A stretch of 64,000 nt of DNA from Amanita rubescens (GCA_015039365.1 WION01000092.1:1-64000), one strand, 5' to 3'; positions 11,205 through 24,642 are shown, numbered from the stretch's first letter. Made by a program: numbers and translations. Notes: a model not told the origin generated them from the letters alone.

Positions 11205-14003
11205 TCACAAAACCATGATCTTTTCCACAATATCCTCCATCGCAGGACGCCTCACCACTTCCTTCACCCAACATCGTTTAATTAATTTCCACGCCCTATC
11301 ACTCAAAGGCGGCTTTTCCAATCGAGGCGGACGCTTCCCCCTTGAAGAGACAAGCTTCACGATTTGAATCTCATTCGCACCCTGGAAAGGTATAGTATCG
11401 AACTGGATCTATGCAATTTACGCGTTGAGCGTCTAATTCGACCAACGCAGACTTGGCGCACTCTCACCTCGTAATAAAGGCAACCAAAAGCATAAACATC
11501 CGATTTTTGCGTTCTTGCGGTCAATTGCCCATCATCGTCTGATTCTGAGACATCTGCTTCCTCTTCATCCCAATTTCCGAGTAACTCAGGCGCCGCAAAG
11601 TTGTAATGTAGCGCTCCAGATTGCGTGACAGTAGCTTCTGAATGTCGAGTTAACCCAAAGTCGGCGATTTGAGCGTGGAAGTCACAGTCCAAAAGAACGT
11701 TGTCCTGCGATAGATATGTCAGTTATCTAACCAGGCAGGTTGAGGTGGACGTACGCCGCGGAGGTCGCCGTGAACTATGCCTTCTGAGTGGATGTATTGG
11801 ATGCCTTCGGCTACTTCTAAAATCTATAAAGATTGAGCTTTGAATATGAGCAGGTCAAGTGAACTCCGCACAAGTCTTTGGATCTCCAATGTCGAACGAC
11901 CAGTCTTCTTTCTCCACTGAGAAAGAGTACCGTTCTTCATGTACGGCGATACAAGGAACATGCGAGAAGCCGATTCATCTTCAAAGATCCCAAGAAATGG
12001 CAGAACGCGCTCGTGATTTAAAGATCGCCACATCAACGCTTCTCGACAGAAATCCTATCAAACAGCAATTGGTATATCCGTTCAAGATTAGTAAGCAAAA
12101 CGGCTTACATCGTCATGACGAGTTTTATATAACAATTTCAGCGCAACGGCAGCTCCCTTGAGTTCTCCCTTGAAAACGAATCCAAATCCTCCGCGACCTA
12201 CATAATCATAATCAACCTTGGCGTTAATCCCTTTGACGAACAAAGAGCTTGGTGTGACAGGCGTCTTTGTTATCATTTTCAGCATCAGTCGCCTCGCTCG
12301 GCGGTTCGCATCCGGTACTTCGGAACATGACAAATGGCCACTGCATAGCAGATGGAGCATAAAATCGAGCAAAAGCTCAGTGTCGGATTCACTAGTGAGT
12401 TGTAAAGCAACGTTGGCATAGTTCTTCGTTGTCAAGAGTGAGCGTGCAAGGTCGATTGTCGCTATATTGACGACAGAGCCGATAGGTGATCCTGGCTTAT
12501 CAAGTTTAGCGAAAAAAAGTAGATGCTGTTCAACTTGCTTATTTTATACCTTTTCCCCTCGTAAAATGGTGAGCAGCGATGAAAGTGGAGAAGCATATAC
12601 CTTCAAAGTAAGATTAAGCTTATATTCGACATCAGTCGTACTTTGATTTACCTTCGTATTGATATCTCCCGTCTGTATGCTCTTGTCAACTTTATTTGCT
12701 ACAGCGTCCTTGAGTCTGATTAGTCTAGCTGGCCAGGGAATATAGTGGCATGACGTACCCCTTGAGATCCAGGGTCAAACTGGGGCCCGTTTATTTCGTG
12801 ACGATCCTTCAAAAAAGTTTGGGAGGACGCTAGTTTTCGATCACGAACTATTGGGGGCACTTCAACACGGCGAAAACTCTCAATCAGGCCACTGACGACC
12901 GAAAAATCGATGTTTACATATTCGGTGTTCAGCTGCAGCTAAATCACGTTTAAGTGAAAAATGTTACAAATAGTATGGTACCATCTCACCCAGAGACGCT
13001 CCATGCACAATCCGAGTTTATCGATGGCGATTTTCTTTTGATACCTGGGCTGGAAAACGTAATCTATGCGATCTTTGTCAAGGAATCGCGCCTTTGGCTT
13101 AGAGACGTCGGCTTTCGCCCATTCGGACAGGCTCAAATATGGAGCAACAATGAACGAGACGTCAAAGTAATCATATAATCGGTGATCTGCTAATTCAGGT
13201 GGTTTGGTCTGTTCTGCCCATAGTCGTTCGAGGTCCGCGATAAGCACGTGTTGGACCCGGGACCCGGGTAAGTCAGAATGAGTTTGTGTGACAACGAAGA
13301 GAAGAAGCGTTTGATTGATGCTGGCATCCAAATTACGTGAGTCAGGTTTCGAACACAAAGAACTGATAACGTACACCCTTGGGGTCATCTTCGAAAAGAG
13401 GCCAATGGCAACTTCAAAGATGGGTTTAATGAAGCGCATCGCAAGCCAATAAGTTGTAATATGGAAGGTGAAGACGTCGGAGAAGATGATGGAGAGCAAG
13501 GCGCATTTGCGGACCATTGAGTACTACGTTGGTGAGTCCCTATAGCCCATTTCAAATGAACACTGATGCTTACCGACATCTTGCCGAACCCATCCTCGAC
13601 GTTCACAACCATCACGTTGGCAACATTCTTTGCCCCACACAACCAAACACCTGCACAAGTGCCAGCTTTCAGAGATATATTCGCCTCATATATGCATATG
13701 CTTATACCTTCGTTGCCATCCGTATTTTGGAAGTCTGTGCCAAAAACCAGGTTGAGAAAGGCAGCTAGTAGGAACTAGTTAGTACGTTCAGCCATGCGTC
13801 TTCTTAAGATCTGACTTACTTTTGACATTGAGGGTCGATCCAAAGGCGGTGACAACCTTATGTCCGTCACTCAAGCTCCATCGTTTAATCTCTGCATCGG
13901 GGTTTCGCCTATGGGAAAGGTATGAAGAAGCTGTAAAGGAAGAATAAACAATGGATACGAACTGGAACTCTCCTTGCTGATCGATGAGTTTGATGGCGGG
14001 CAT
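11205..14003 (-). CDS. Sey1/RHD3-like pseudo-GTPase fused to TKL-like protein kinase, unit 1
   Basis: The first ATG (14003) gives MPAIKLIDQQGEFQ. Later exons encode FGSTLNVKTAFLNLVFGTDF, which aligns with the Sey1/RHD3 P-loop region, but the second glycine of GxxxxGK is replaced (V). SMVRKCALLSIIFSD, KPIFEVAIGLFSK, LLLFVV, LIADLERLWAEQTKP, LYDYFDVSFIVAPY and FQPRYQKKIAIDKL continue the dynamin-like GTPase pattern. A 52-nt intron after MERLW (donor 12989) joins it in frame to a linker and a kinase: GRGGFGFVFKG, VALKLL, IVHGDLRG/DNVLL, ADFGL, AAPELL, then RRPAMEDIVEKIMVL before the TGA at 11205-11207. The domain pairing is seen in the sequence. That it is one transcript is inferred from phase-compatible splice sites; two adjacent genes remain possible. 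Confidence 0.65.
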
Positions 14004-14159
14004 GGTGGGACACGAAAGGGGAAAGGCATCACGATCGTGAGGGTACAGGAAAGGAAGGAACCCTAATACAGCCGTGGGAGTACCACCGGAGAACGCCGAA
14101 TAATTTAAATAAAGACTCAATCGCCCTTGAACGCAAAGTGAGTATTCAACACTCCTTCA

Positions 14160-14690
14160 GTTACATGACGAGTGTTGTTTTCAACTCTTAGTCGACTCGT
14201 CCCCACTTTAACTCGTGTGGGTCGCTGACATGAATGACTTTCTGACATTTTCCGCTTTTGTCTTTTTTTTTCATTCCTTTTTTTCTGACTCTCTGTTCAT
14301 AAGCTGGACTACTACTACGTATCTTCTCAACTCCTAATGATGGATTCACTTCGGCGCGACTAAGGTCTCGAATACCATGATTCGCAACGTCATCTACACC
14401 GAAAATCATCTAACCGGTAAACTTAAGACTAGTTGGCCATGAAGAGTCGGCTCCGTCATCTCCTCTCTGGCGAGTAATGGATGGCCGGGTGGTCGAATGC
14501 CGACCGGAAACCTAAAATGAAAATCCTATGGTCAGGTTCTGCGCTTGACTAGGGCGAACATCCGCGGATGCAGTCGTGGCCGCTGCAAGGATATTGTTTG
14601 CGCTAGCGAACAGCCTTGCTGGACGCCCGTTTCCGATGATGGCAACAGACGACGACGGTTCTGCAATATGCCCTTCTGTGCGCAATATTT
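14160..14690 (-). pseudogene. HsbA relic at unit 1/2 junction
   Basis: Minus-strand sequence from about 14640 to 14530 reads PARLFASANNILAAATTASA, a frameshifted version of the HsbA segment QARLSGLSDSANDFFTAART. The 3' flank (14160-14410) matches HsbA flanks elsewhere in the window. The N-terminal half is missing, because unit 2 begins where the coding remnant breaks off. Confidence 0.55.
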
Positions 14691-14749
14691 ATCGCACAAG
14701 CGCTGCCCGGTCGGTCCATTGAATGCGTGAGCGATGGGTAAGACGCAAC

Positions 14750-15266
14750 TTATGCCCTTCTCGCCTTTCCCCTCTTCTTTGGTTTTGTAACGGACTCGGG
14801 TAGCCACTCATTCGCACTCGAATCTTTATCGGAGTCAGCCAGTTTTTCCACTCTTTCCACTAGAGGCGGTCGGTCGAGTATGCTCGAACTGGTATCTTGG
14901 TCGCCGCGACGCATTTTCTCCGCCCGTGCAGCTGCCTCTGCGATTTCCTCAGGGCTAACCTCCTCTCCTCTCCTTATCCGGGCTGCAATATCTGGTATGA
15001 CACGTATTTTCTTGACGTTCGTTTGAAAACCTGGTGCTGTAAAGCAAACGCGTTAGTAAGGTCGAGTTGAAACCAAATTCTCGTTTCGCACCGCCTTTTC
15101 CAATCCCGTGTTTTTTTAGACGCCAAGCGAGGTACCATTTGCAAGCAAAGTAACCTGCAGTTAGCAGGACTGGAGGTATACTAGTATTCCAACACTCGTT
15201 AGTTAGGATGTATGCCTTGAGAAATACGCACATTATCCACCACAATGAAGGGTATTGATCAGACAT
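14750..15266 (-). CDS. small single-pass membrane protein, unit 2
   Basis: Same three-exon gene as at 4798-5312. The start here is ATG at 15266 (MSDQYPSLWWI, so the N-terminus differs slightly from unit 1) and the stop is TAA at 14750-14752. The first intron has a GTGCGT donor and a TCCTAACTAAC branch region. It is head-to-head with the FIST gene starting at 15305. Confidence 0.6.
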
Positions 15267-15304
15267 CACTTGCCACGTGGCAAAAGATCAACTCAAGTCA
15301 ATCA

Positions 15305-16819
15305 ATGCCAGTTCTTCACCTCAGCACGATCATCTCTCGCAATTCAACTTCTCTCCTCTCACACATTTCTCGCCTCGCTAGATCATTCCCAAACCACCCC
15401 CTCTTATTCACACTTTCGCACAACAGCACAACAGACTCTGCGGTTGATTTATCTAGGATAGTCGGACAGTTGACCACTTTCTCTTCGCAGTCGATCGGGT
15501 GTCTCTCTGCACCGTTACCGGGGCCGCATTCGGGGTTTACAGCTTGCTCGTTGGCGATTTTTGACCCTCAAAATGTCGCGGCCGTGTTTCGTTCGACGGT
15601 TCCTGGAAGACAGCGGGCGCAGGTTGGTCGATGGAGGCCAGTTGGACAGAAAAAGGAACTTGACAAGGATCTGCGATTAGGCCAAGGTTGGTGGCAAGGA
15701 GAAAGCGTAAAAGATTGGGAAAACGTTTGGAATTCCAGTGTTGAAACTCAGGTGTTGCCGGAAGGATTGAAAGGCAAAGAGTCAGTGATTCCGTATAAGC
15801 TTAGGGTCTGGCTTTTTGACTCGCGTTTCAGGGATATCTCATCTATCGTATACCTGACGGACGATGCACCCGAAGGGTTGTCCAGCTCGTTGTTATCCAA
15901 CTATTCCAATTCGTCACAAATTGGTCTCGTTGCTTCCTCAACGCCATTCGTAAACGGCAGACCGTTCACGCTCTTTCACAATAAACACGTGTACGACTTG
16001 GGCGCCGTTGGGATTGCTCTCAAAGGATCCTCTACGCGCGATTTTGCCTCTGGCGTCTCTTTCGTCGGTCTTTCGCCTGTATCGAAACCCATGAATGTAA
16101 CACGGTATGCCTCGCTTTGCCTTCACATTTTGGCAAAAGCTCATATATATATGCGCATGTAGATGCGAAGGCAACATGGTCATCTCATTGGACGACCAAA
16201 ATCCAACTCAATTATTACTATCGTGTATTCGCGAATCTAGCCTCGCTGAAACTCCTTCCAGCCTCAAAGATGACCTAGGATTCGTCCTAGGCGTTGTCGA
16301 AGACGGAGAGGTGACGTTTCGCATCAATGTATCAGACAATTGTTTCTCAACTGGAGCTTAGCTTGTCCAGGTGCACAAGATAACCGCCGGTGACCCGTCC
16401 CGCGGGACCATCTCATTGGGTACCCAAAGTTCTCCTAAAGAGGGCGCTACCGTTCAGGTGCGAATTGTCTAACTACTTTATCCTATTTTTATCTCATTCG
16501 AACCTAGTTTTTCCACCGCGGGACAAATTCGCTACACGATCCTCTCACAGAACAAGGCATACTTTTCGCACCATATGCATCGACTGGGGAGGAGCCATCA
16601 TTCAAGCCGAAATCATTGAACTTTTTCTCAGTTACTGGAGACGACATGTTCAAGGCTCAAGCAAATAGCGAAGGCGCATATATCTTACAAGATACTTTTA
16701 TAGCGGCGAGTGAGAATGGGTTTTTGTTCAGCCCGAAGCAGCGTGAGCTAAGGGAAAACTCGTGGACTTGCGCTGTCCCTGGGGCTTTCGCTACTTTGGA
16801 ATGCGTCTATGGAGATTAG
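15305..16819 (+). CDS. FIST-domain protein, unit 2
   Basis: Exons 15305-16104, 16163-16328, 16371-16457 and 16508-16819. It differs from the unit 1 protein at about a dozen residues, mostly conservative (for example VWLFDSRF for IWLFDSRF), and is nearly identical to unit 3. An upstream ATG at 15245 is in frame and would add 20 residues. I prefer 15305 because the equivalent upstream codons in unit 1 have no ATG and overlap the divergent gene's start. Confidence 0.7.
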
Positions 16820-17486
16820 GGAGTATACTACTGACCGGGCGGCGTTTAATGTTAATGTTAAGTACTAAAGGAAGATACCCTGTGCTTATTCGGATTCCGA
16901 AGCCCGAAAGGACAAGGTTGCACGGTGTTAGCCAAATGAAAATGAGTAGCGTGATATGTATTTCAAGAGGCAGTCATCGTGATTGGCATAAATTTGACTT
17001 GTACCACCAATCTCCCTTTCTTTCTTTCCTTTATTTGCTCACCACACCACCTCATACACTGAGGCAAACACTAATGAAACTATATTGTCTTCATTTTCCT
17101 TGCTGCCATTCCTGATTGTTAAAACTTTCATTTGCCAATGGCCCTGAAGCTTGCCATTGAATCTATGTTCTCATGCAGTTTGTTGTCCACTGTGGTATCA
17201 CCGTCTTTCATTAACATGTTGATGTTGAGCATATTAATGAATCTCCATCCTTGACTTTCATATTTCTTTAGAGCCAGTGAGTTGATTCTTTGTTGTCAGA
17301 CCACATACAAGTGTTGATTCCATCACAAAATGTTGAAAACAGATATACAGTACAGTAGTACAAAAGCAGAAAACTGAATGAGAAAGGCTGAAAGTACTAT
17401 AGCTAATGAGTTAAACATGAGAGGATACTAGGGCAAGTTGACATGCCATCATTGAGTGGAGGTTTTACTAGGATGTGCTGAAGATA

Positions 17487-20400
17487 CTATATCAGCAATT
17501 CCAGCTCAAAGAAGACAGGGACTGAGTTACATAATAAATTGTTAAGAACTATTTTTCTGCATTCAGCACACTCTTCATCAGATGGGTGATGTTTGATGGT
17601 GAACCAATCACTGATGTCCTTTGAACTCAAGTAGTGATCCACTTCTTGTTCAACCAGTGCATGCTGGGTCTTCAGATAAAGTTTCCAGGCCTTGGTGAAG
17701 CCATCAGTGGAATTGCAGCCTTGCTGGACAATCCAAAAGGAATGTTCAAGACAAATAAGGATGGCTGTCCATGTAATGGTAAGAAACTGCAAATATAGAA
17801 AGGGTAGGATTAATCAGACCAAAGAGACAGTGCAAAGAAGGTGCCTATGTAATTGGGAATACTTGAGTGAAGGGAATGAAAGAAGGAAATATGACCTTAC
17901 ATTGAATTGAGTTTTCACAAGACCCTGAACATTCTTTACCTGTGAAATGTAGGCCTAGTATTAATGGAGTAGGGCAAGGAGAATGGATGGGAGAAGACAG
18001 GTACAAACTAAAGAAATGTTAGGAATTCAAATTGAGCTAGGAGGCACACAGTCACTCACAAGCTGGATGATATTTCATGGCAACATGTCAGCAATTCAAA
18101 TTGAGCTAGGAGGCACACAGTCACTCACTCCCTGGATGAGATTTCATGGCAACATGTCAGCAATTCAAATTGAGCTAGGAGGCACACAGTCACTCACTCC
18201 CTGGATGGGATTTCATGGCAACATGTCAGCAATTCAAATTGAGCTAGGAGGCACACAGTCACTCACAAACTGGATGGGATTTCATGGCAACATGTCAGCA
18301 ATTCAAATTGAGCTAGGAGGCACACAGTCACTCACAAACTGGATGGGATTTCATGGCAACATGTCAGCAATTCAAATTGAGCTAGGAGGCACACAGTCAC
18401 TCACTCCCTGGATGGGATTTCATGGCAACATGTCAGCAATTCAAATTGAGCTAGGAGGCACACAGTGACTCACTGCCTGGATGGGATTTCATGGCAACAT
18501 GTCAGCAATTCAAATTGAGCTAGGAGGCACACAGTCACTCACTCGCTGGATAGGATTTCATGGCAACATGTCAGCAATTCAAATTGAGCTAGGAGGCACA
18601 CAGTGACTCACTGCCTGGATGGGATTTCATGGCAACATGTCAGCAATTCAAATTGAGCTAGGAGGCACACAGTCACTCACAAACTGGATGGGATTTCATG
18701 GCAACATGTCAGCAATTCAAATTGAGCTAGGAGGCACACAGTCACTCACTCCCTGGATGGGATTTCATGGCAACATGTCAGCAATTCAAATTGAGCTAGG
18801 AGGCACACAGTCACTCACTCGCTGGATGGGATTTCATGGCAACATGTCAGCAATTCAAATTGAGCTAGGAGGCACACAGTCACTCACTCCCTGGATGAGA
18901 TTTCATGGCAACATGTCAGCAATTCAAATTGAGCTAGGAGGCACACAGTCACTCACTCCCTGGATGGGATTTCATGGCAACATGTCAGCAATTCAAATTG
19001 AGCTAGGAGGCACACAGTCACTCACTCGCTGGATAGGATTTCATGGCAACATGTCAGCAATTCAAATTGAGCTAGGAGGCATACAGTCACTCACTCGCTG
19101 GATGGGATTTCATGGCAACATGTCAGCAATTTAAATTGAGCTAGGAGGCATACAGTCACTCACTCGCTGGATGGCAACATGTCAGCAATTTAAATCAAGT
19201 GAAGGAGGCACACAGCAGCTCACCTTCTAGATATGAGGTGAATCATTTCTATCAATTTGGAATTCTCCATGTAACTTGCTTATTACCTCCTATTCATGAC
19301 ATTCAGAAGTTACCTTCCTATCACTTTGAAATTCTCACATCATCCCCCTTATCATTTGCATAATTAGTATATTGTCAAATGAGCTTAATGTCATACTCAC
19401 ATACTGAATACCCAGATTAAACTTTGTCACCAATATTTGGTCATGATACTTACATCCTGAAACAACTGTCATCACCATCTTCCCTGGCTCAAGTAGAAGT
19501 GGACTCTCACATAATCCTTCTCAGTTTCAGTCATGGCTCAAGAAAATGCATTCAATTTGCATACCTGCTGATAGCAATGTCCAAACCAAGATGCAGCCTT
19601 GTAAATCAAGTTATCCTTTGTTTATTTGAGCACTCAAATCTCTACAATTGAAGAAAAAATGTACCACTGTTGAGGTATTCTCAAAGATAAACCTCATAGA
19701 GAGATAAGTTGAAGGAACAGCATATGAGTGGATGACAGACTGGTTCAATGCATATTCAATGCAGACCTCTAGGTTATTCTGTTGGACAGTGACAAACAAC
19801 ATCTTCAGTGCCATGTCATCAATTGATGCCGCTGTCTGTTTGATTAGTTCCCCAACTTGTTCCTGATGATTACCTTCATCCTCCTGGATAGCTGGGCATG
19901 CTATAAGTCCCAAGATTGGTCACTAAATGTGAAGAGACATACATTCAAATCGCACATATGTGCAAGGTGGAAACTTGTAACCCTTAAGTGGCTTCTCAAA
20001 TTTCTTCTCCAAGGCAGCACAAGCAACTTCTCTATTCTTCTCATCATCTTCATTCCTATCATAGACCTGGGTGATGAGATCGTCGAATTTCGTGAAGATT
20101 GCCACAACTGGAACTGTCTGTGGTCAGCCACAGTGAAGAGTCTGGAGATTCTAAATGATCTTACCATTGCCACATTGTTGCTCATTGAAGAACCTCTGTT
20201 CCAATCCCAATAACGGGCGAGATATGTCCGGGGCAAAACAAAACCTGAACACATTGTCAGTTGCGCCACATAAAGGAAGGATAAAACTCACCATATTGCG
20301 TGTATTTGGTCCTTTACTTCATTTGCTTTTGCCTTCTCTTGTATGAAAGAGACTACATCCTGAAGTTCCTGCTCGCCTCCTGCCTCAAAACCAGGAGAGT

Positions 20401-20926
20401 CATGGAAGATGAACTGTGGGTTGCTCTCGAATGAAAACTCGTCATGGACATTATGAATCCCTCGCTACAGCATCAAAGTCAACAACCTGGTTCAACTAGA
20501 GAAATGCACAAGGATCACCTTCGAGGTCGGGTTAATCTGTCGGTGGAAGGGATGATGAAAGTGAGGTATCAATTGAAGTGGATATCATACCTTGCTGTAA
20601 ACTGGATCCTCCTTCGTATTGCAGACCCGCTTCAGCAGTGTCGTTTTACCGGCATTCGCCCTCCCGATAACGAGGATACGGAAGTGGGTGTACTTGGCCC
20701 GGAGTTTCGCAGCTTCTTCCGGGTCGGTCGTCATCGTTAATGCAGTTTTCGCAGCTTCTTCCAGGTCGGTCGTCATCGTTGATCCAGTTTTCGCAGCTTC
20801 TTCGGGGTCAGTCGTCATCGTTGATGCAGTGGGCGTGCTCTGCGATCCCCGTCCGAACATCTTCTTCAGGCGATTGGAAAGTCCTTTGGACCCTTTGGCA
20901 GTCTGTGGCGGGCGTTGGTCAGCCAT
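17487..20926 (-). CDS. P-loop GTPase protein, unit 2
   Basis: As far as I can read, identical to the unit 1 gene (start ATG 20926, P-loop GRANAGKT, terminal exon ending 17487). The identity includes the intronic array, so this copy is very young. Every exon and splice site described for 7535-10974 is present 9,952 bp to the right. Confidence 0.7.
18023..19230. repeat. 69-bp minisatellite, unit 2
   Basis: Same number and order of units and triplets as the unit 1 array. Hypervariable arrays normally change length fast, so identity points to a very recent duplication of this segment. Confidence 0.95.
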
Positions 20927-21156
20927 ATCGATGACGGGAGGAGATAAGAGCTTTCGGTACCATCCACGAGGCTTCAAGTTCTCGTCACTTCAGTTCGGAA
21001 CGCTACTTATGGAAGGCGACCGTTACAGAGTTCTCCCACGTCATCCTTTGCGAATAGGCCATAGGCTAAAGCACCGCAGAGCCTCATTGTTTCCGTAATA
21101 TACTCTTTGGATAAGAGCCGTTTATCCCAAGTGGTTCATATCAAGGCGCCATATAA

Positions 21157-23955
21157 TCACAAAACCATGATCTTTTCCACAATATCCTCCATCGCAGGAC
21201 GCCTCACCACTTCCTTCACCCAACATCGTTTAATTAATTTCCACGCCCTATCACTCAAAGGCGGCTTTTCCAATCGAGGCGGACGCTTCCCCCTTGAAGA
21301 GACAAGCTTCACGATTTGAATCTCATTCGCACCCTGGAAAGGTATAGTATCGAACTGGATCTATGCAATTTACGCGTTGAGCGTCTAATTCGACCAACGC
21401 AGACTTGGCGCACTCTCACCTCGTAATAAAGGCAACCAAAAGCATAAACATCCGATTTTTGCGTTCTTGCGGTCAATTGCCCATCATCGTCTGATTCTGA
21501 GACATCTGCTTCCTCTTCATCCCAATTTCCGAGTAACTCAGGCGCCGCAAAGTTGTAATGTAGCGCTCCAGATTGCGTGACAGTAGCTTCTGAATGTCGA
21601 GTTAACCCAAAGTCGGCGATTTGAGCGTGGAAGTCACAGTCCAAAAGAACGTTGTCCTGCGATAGATATGTCAGTTATCTAACCAGGCAGGTTGAGGTGG
21701 ACGTACGCCGCGGAGGTCGCCGTGAACTATGCCTTCTGAGTGGATGTATTGGATGCCTTCGGCTACTTCTAAAATCTATAAAGATTGAGCTTTGAATATG
21801 AGCAGGTCAAGTGAACTCCGCACAAGTCTTTGGATCTCCAATGTCGAACGACCAGTCTTCTTTCTCCACTGAGAAAGAGTACCGTTCTTCATGTACGGCG
21901 ATACAAGGAACATGCGAGAAGCCGATTCATCTTCAAAGATCCCAAGAAATGGCAGAACGCGCTCGTGATTTAAAGATCGCCACATCAACGCTTCTCGACA
22001 GAAATCCTATCAAACAGCAATTGGTATATCCGTTCAAGATTAGTAAGCAAAACGGCTTACATCGTCATGACGAGTTTTATATAACAATTTCAGCGCAACG
22101 GCAGCTCCCTTGAGTTCTCCCTTGAAAACGAATCCAAATCCTCCGCGACCTACATAATCATAATCAACCTTGGCGTTAATCCCTTTGACGAACAAAGAGC
22201 TTGGTGTGACAGGCGTCTTTGTTATCATTTTCAGCATCAGTCGCCTCGCTCGGCGGTTCGCATCCGGTACTTCGGAACATGACAAATGGCCACTGCATAG
22301 CAGATGGAGCATAAAATCGAGCAAAAGCTCAGTGTCGGATTCACTAGTGAGTTGTAAAGCAACGTTGGCATAGTTCTTCGTTGTCAAGAGTGAGCGTGCA
22401 AGGTCGATTGTCGCTATATTGACGACAGAGCCGATAGGTGATCCTGGCTTATCAAGTTTAGCGAAAAAAAGTAGATGCTGTTCAACTTGCTTATTTTATA
22501 CCTTTTCCCCTCGTAAAATGGTGAGCAGCGATGAAAGTGGAGAAGCATATACCTTCAAAGTAAGATTAAGCTTATATTCGACATCAGTCGTACTTTGATT
22601 TACCTTCGTATTGATATCTCCCGTCTGTATGCTCTTGTCAACTTTATTTGCTACAGCGTCCTTGAGTCTGATTAGTCTAGCTGGCCAGGGAATATAGTGG
22701 CATGACGTACCCCTTGAGATCCAGGGTCAAACTGGGGCCCGTTTATTTCGTGACGATCCTTCAAAAAAGTTTGGGAGGACGCTAGTTTTCGATCACGAAC
22801 TATTGGGGGCACTTCAACACGGCGAAAACTCTCAATCAGGCCACTGACGACCGAAAAATCGATGTTTACATATTCGGTGTTCAGCTGCAGCTAAATCACG
22901 TTTAAGTGAAAAATGTTACAAATAGTATGGTACCATCTCACCCAGAGACGCTCCATGCACAATCCGAGTTTATCGATGGCGATTTTCTTTTGATACCTGG
23001 GCTGGAAAACGTAATCTATGCGATCTTTGTCAAGGAATCGCGCCTTTGGCTTAGAGACGTCGGCTTTCGCCCATTCGGACAGGCTCAAATATGGAGCAAC
23101 AATGAACGAGACGTCAAAGTAATCATATAATCGGTGATCTGCTAATTCAGGTGGTTTGGTCTGTTCTGCCCATAGTCGTTCGAGGTCCGCGATAAGCACG
23201 TGTTGGACCCGGGACCCGGGTAAGTCAGAATGAGTTTGTGTGACAACGAAGAGAAGAAGCGTTTGATTGATGCTGGCATCCAAATTACGTGAGTCAGGTT
23301 TCGAACACAAAGAACTGATAACGTACACCCTTGGGGTCATCTTCGAAAAGAGGCCAATGGCAACTTCAAAGATGGGTTTAATGAAGCGCATCGCAAGCCA
23401 ATAAGTTGTAATATGGAAGGTGAAGACGTCGGAGAAGATGATGGAGAGCAAGGCGCATTTGCGGACCATTGAGTACTACGTTGGTGAGTCCCTATAGCCC
23501 ATTTCAAATGAACACTGATGCTTACCGACATCTTGCCGAACCCATCCTCGACGTTCACAACCATCACGTTGGCAACATTCTTTGCCCCACACAACCAAAC
23601 ACCTGCACAAGTGCCAGCTTTCAGAGATATATTCGCCTCATATATGCATATGCTTATACCTTCGTTGCCATCCGTATTTTGGAAGTCTGTGCCAAAAACC
23701 AGGTTGAGAAAGGCAGCTAGTAGGAACTAGTTAGTACGTTCAGCCATGCGTCTTCTTAAGATCTGACTTACTTTTGACATTGAGGGTCGATCCAAAGGCG
23801 GTGACAACCTTATGTCCGTCACTCAAGCTCCATCGTTTAATCTCTGCATCGGGGTTTCGCCTATGGGAAAGGTATGAAGAAGCTGTAAAGGAAGAATAAA
23901 CAATGGATACGAACTGGAACTCTCCTTGCTGATCGATGAGTTTGATGGCGGGCAT
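21157..23955 (-). CDS. Sey1-like pseudo-GTPase/kinase fusion, unit 2
   Basis: Identical copy of the gene at 11205-14003, with intact frame through the HGDLRG, DFG and APE motifs. The start ATG is at 23955 and the stop at 21157. Together with unit 1 this gives two potentially functional kinase copies. Confidence 0.65.
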
Positions 23956-24111
23956 GGTGGGACACGAAAGGGGAAAGGCATCACGATCGTGAGGGTACAG
24001 GAAAGGAAGGAACCCTAATACAGCCGTGGGAGTACCACCGGAGAACGCCGAATAATTTAAATAAAGACTCAATCGCCCTTGAACGCAAAGTGAGTATTCA
24101 ACACTCCTTCA

Positions 24112-24642
24112 GTTACATGACGAGTGTTGTTTTCAACTCTTAGTCGACTCGTCCCCACTTTAACTCGTGTGGGTCGCTGACATGAATGACTTTCTGACAT
24201 TTTCCGCTTTTGTCTTTTTTTTTCATTCCTTTTTTTCTGACTCTCTGTTCATAAGCTGGACTACTACTACGTATCTTCTCAACTCCTAATGATGGATTCA
24301 CTTCGGCGCGACTAAGGTCTCGAATACCATGATTCGCAACGTCATCTACACCGAAAATCATCTAACCGGTAAACTTAAGACTAGTTGGCCATGAAGAGTC
24401 GGCTCCGTCATCTCCTCTCTGGCGAGTAATGGATGGCCGGGTGGTCGAATGCCGACCGGAAACCTAAAATGAAAATCCTATGGTCAGGTTCTGCGCTTGA
24501 CTAGGGCGAACATCCGCGGATGCAGTCGTGGCCGCTGCAAGGATATTGTTTGCGCTAGCGAACAGCCTTGCTGGACGCCCGTTTCCGATGATGGCAACAG
24601 ACGACGACGGTTCTGCAATATGCCCTTCTGTGCGCAATATTT
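24112..24642 (-). pseudogene. HsbA relic at unit 2/3 junction
   Basis: Same truncated HsbA remnant as at 14160-14690, with the same break point into the following unit. The two junctions therefore descend from one recombination event that was later copied. Confidence 0.55.

Larger units (their letters stand above)
4738..14690. repeat. tandem 10-kb unit 1
   Basis: The first of three head-to-tail units. Homology to unit 2 begins near 4738 (ATCGCAAAAGCCGCTGCCC versus ATCGCACAAGCGCTGCCC at 14691). From 4738 to about 6785 unit 1 differs from unit 2 at many single bases. From about 6785 to the junction at 14690 the only difference I noticed is one missing T near 7488. Gene order: small membrane protein (-), FIST (+), GTPase (-), Sey1-like/kinase (-), HsbA relic (-). 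Confidence 0.9.
14691..24642. repeat. tandem 10-kb unit 2 (recombinant)
   Basis: The period to unit 1 is 9,951-9,952 bp and to unit 3 9,952 bp in the left part. Left of about 16,740 it shares unit 3 variants (for example AACGTTTGG versus GACGTTTGG, and CCCGAAGCAG at 16732 where unit 1 has CCCAAAGCAG). Right of about 16,840 it is essentially identical to unit 1, including the minisatellite. Private differences are few. Confidence 0.9.

Noticed and set aside
12954..13178. Plus-strand frames across the fusion gene (12,954-13,178 and similar)
   Set aside because: They are antisense shadows of conserved minus-strand exons, without family signatures.
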